64,000 nt of DNA, taken from assembly GCA_016873845.1 (NCBI GenBank), contig VGVX01000003.1, positions 49,637-113,636 on the forward strand, given 5' to 3'. Both the position numbers and the translations under genes were made by a program. The notes beneath the pieces are model-generated. The model made no database searches and was not told the origin of the DNA. It saw only the letters and a list, made by a program, of their open reading frames with translations. Positions 63,509 through 64,000 of the stretch are shown piece after piece. This DNA comes from Ignavibacteria bacterium (GTDB taxonomy: Bacteria; Bacteroidota; Ignavibacteria; Ch128b). The stretch's first letter is position 1; each line of letters begins with the position of its first letter.

Positions 63509-63635
63509 TTTCATCTCGATCTTTATTGTGAAAGTGAAAAAAAACAAACTCAATTAATATTAGCTCAGTTAAGTGATAAACTAATTTGCATTTGTTTATT
63601 TTGGCATAAATGCTTTTCCAAATACAGTTAGAAAC

Positions 63636-64000
63636 ATGACAAACAATAACTCCAAATCTCTTGAATCGTGGATATGGGACGCTGCGTGCGCAATTAGAGG
63701 AGCGCAGGATGCCCCGAAGTACAAAGATTTTATTTTGCCGTTAATCTTTGTCAAGCGCTTATGTGATGTTTTCGATGATGAAGTTAGCAGAATAGCCGAC
63801 AACGTTGGTACGAAAGAAAAAGCACTCAAGCTAATATCAAAAGATCGAAAGCTTACGAGGTTTTACATCCCACTTCGACCCGAGAATCTAGATGATTCTA
63901 CTTGGTCAGTTATACGAAAACTATCTACAAAAATAGGCGAGCAGCTTACCGAGTTAATCCGTTCTATAGCTCGTGAAAATCCAAGATTGCAAGGAATAAT
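63636..64000 (+). CDS. hsdM: Type I restriction-modification methyltransferase HsdM, N-terminal part
   Basis: An ATG at 63636 opens a frame that runs off the window after 121 codons. The product SLESWIWDAACAIRGAQDAP then KYKDFILPLIFVKRLCDVFDD matches the HsdM N-terminal helical domain (HsdM_N), which precedes the N6-adenine methyltransferase domain. HsdM methylates the host site and forms the R2M2S complex with HsdS and HsdR, expected downstream. Partial only because the window ends. Confidence 0.85.
   Translation, partial: MTNNNSKSLESWIWDAACAIRGAQDAPKYKDFILPLIFVKRLCDVFDDEVSRIADNVGTKEKALKLISKDRKLTRFYIPLRPENLDDSTWSVIRKLSTKIGEQLTELIRSIARENPRLQGI

Noticed and set aside
63596-63829. Minus-strand frame at the right edge
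   Set aside because: It is the complement of the hsdM N-terminus, which has clear family motifs on the plus strand.

Overview
The window is one AT-rich bacterial chromosomal segment with tightly packed, mostly co-directional genes. The gene content fits the Bacteroidota/Chlorobiota side of the tree, most likely an Ignavibacteria-like member. This is inferred from a secreted DPP-IV-type peptidase, an Omp85 protein, a GlmU-like NTP_transf_4 protein, FeoAB with a DtxR regulator, and many signal-peptide proteins ending in Ala-Gln; no rRNA is present to confirm it. The cell is clearly Gram-negative (LolA, Omp85, FadL-type barrel, UppP). Few spans exceed 300 bases without a gene.

Layout. 0.2-0.7 kb: a HicBA toxin-antitoxin pair. 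0.9-5.7 kb: sugar kinase, RmlD-like reductase, HAD phosphatase and an S9 peptidase. 5.7-6.6 kb: an accessory patch with two small minus-strand membrane-protein genes, one frameshifted in an A9 tract, bracketed by two copies of a paired-palindrome repeat. 6.6-9.7 kb: a ferrous-iron operon, dtxR-feoA-feoB, with feoB split into a GTPase ORF and a permease ORF. 9.8-13.1 kb: QueE, a zinc-ribbon protein, an NRDE protein, an SDR and a nitroreductase. 13.5-19.6 kb: a sulfur-handling cluster made of a Cys-rich MerR regulator, an SQR-like flavoprotein, DUF1641, TusE and DsrE2, followed by an unknown secreted protein and a FadL-type barrel. 19.7-25.1 kb: AlaX, a quinone oxidoreductase, an M3 peptidase and a GMC oxidoreductase. 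25.1-26.5 kb: three tRNA genes and a broken tRNA copy. 26.5-31.5 kb: queD-queC-queF (with QueE, most of the preQ1 pathway), an L,D-transpeptidase homologue, a lipoprotein and an Omp85 protein.

31.6-42.3 kb is a classic housekeeping block: rimP-nusA-infB-rbfA-truB-ribF-rpsO-pnp-rng. It is preceded by a terminator-like hairpin at the rimP start. 42.5-46.9 kb: a structured leader RNA, then gcvT-comB-ftsK. 47.0-55.4 kb: LolA-like, flippase-like, a barrel, UppP, cyclophilin, an NSS transporter with a 38-residue MetS-type subunit, HolA, an ECF sigma factor with a probable anti-sigma factor, and L31. 55.5-63.5 kb: GlmU-like, RsmB, a RodZ-like protein, LigA, an unknown protein, a STAS protein and an SSS symporter. 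The right edge (63636 onward) enters hsdM of a type I restriction-modification system, so a defence locus probably lies just outside.

Best candidates for something not well described are: (1) the 13.5-19.6 kb sulfur cluster with its eight-cysteine MerR regulator and attached secreted/outer-membrane pair; (2) the three-way-junction RNA in front of gcvT; (3) the paired palindromes with a constant 21-nt spacer; (4) the feoB split at an in-frame stop followed at once by a new start; (5) the 28-bp perfect palindrome at 21208-21235. All functional claims rest on motif reading by eye; no database search was run.
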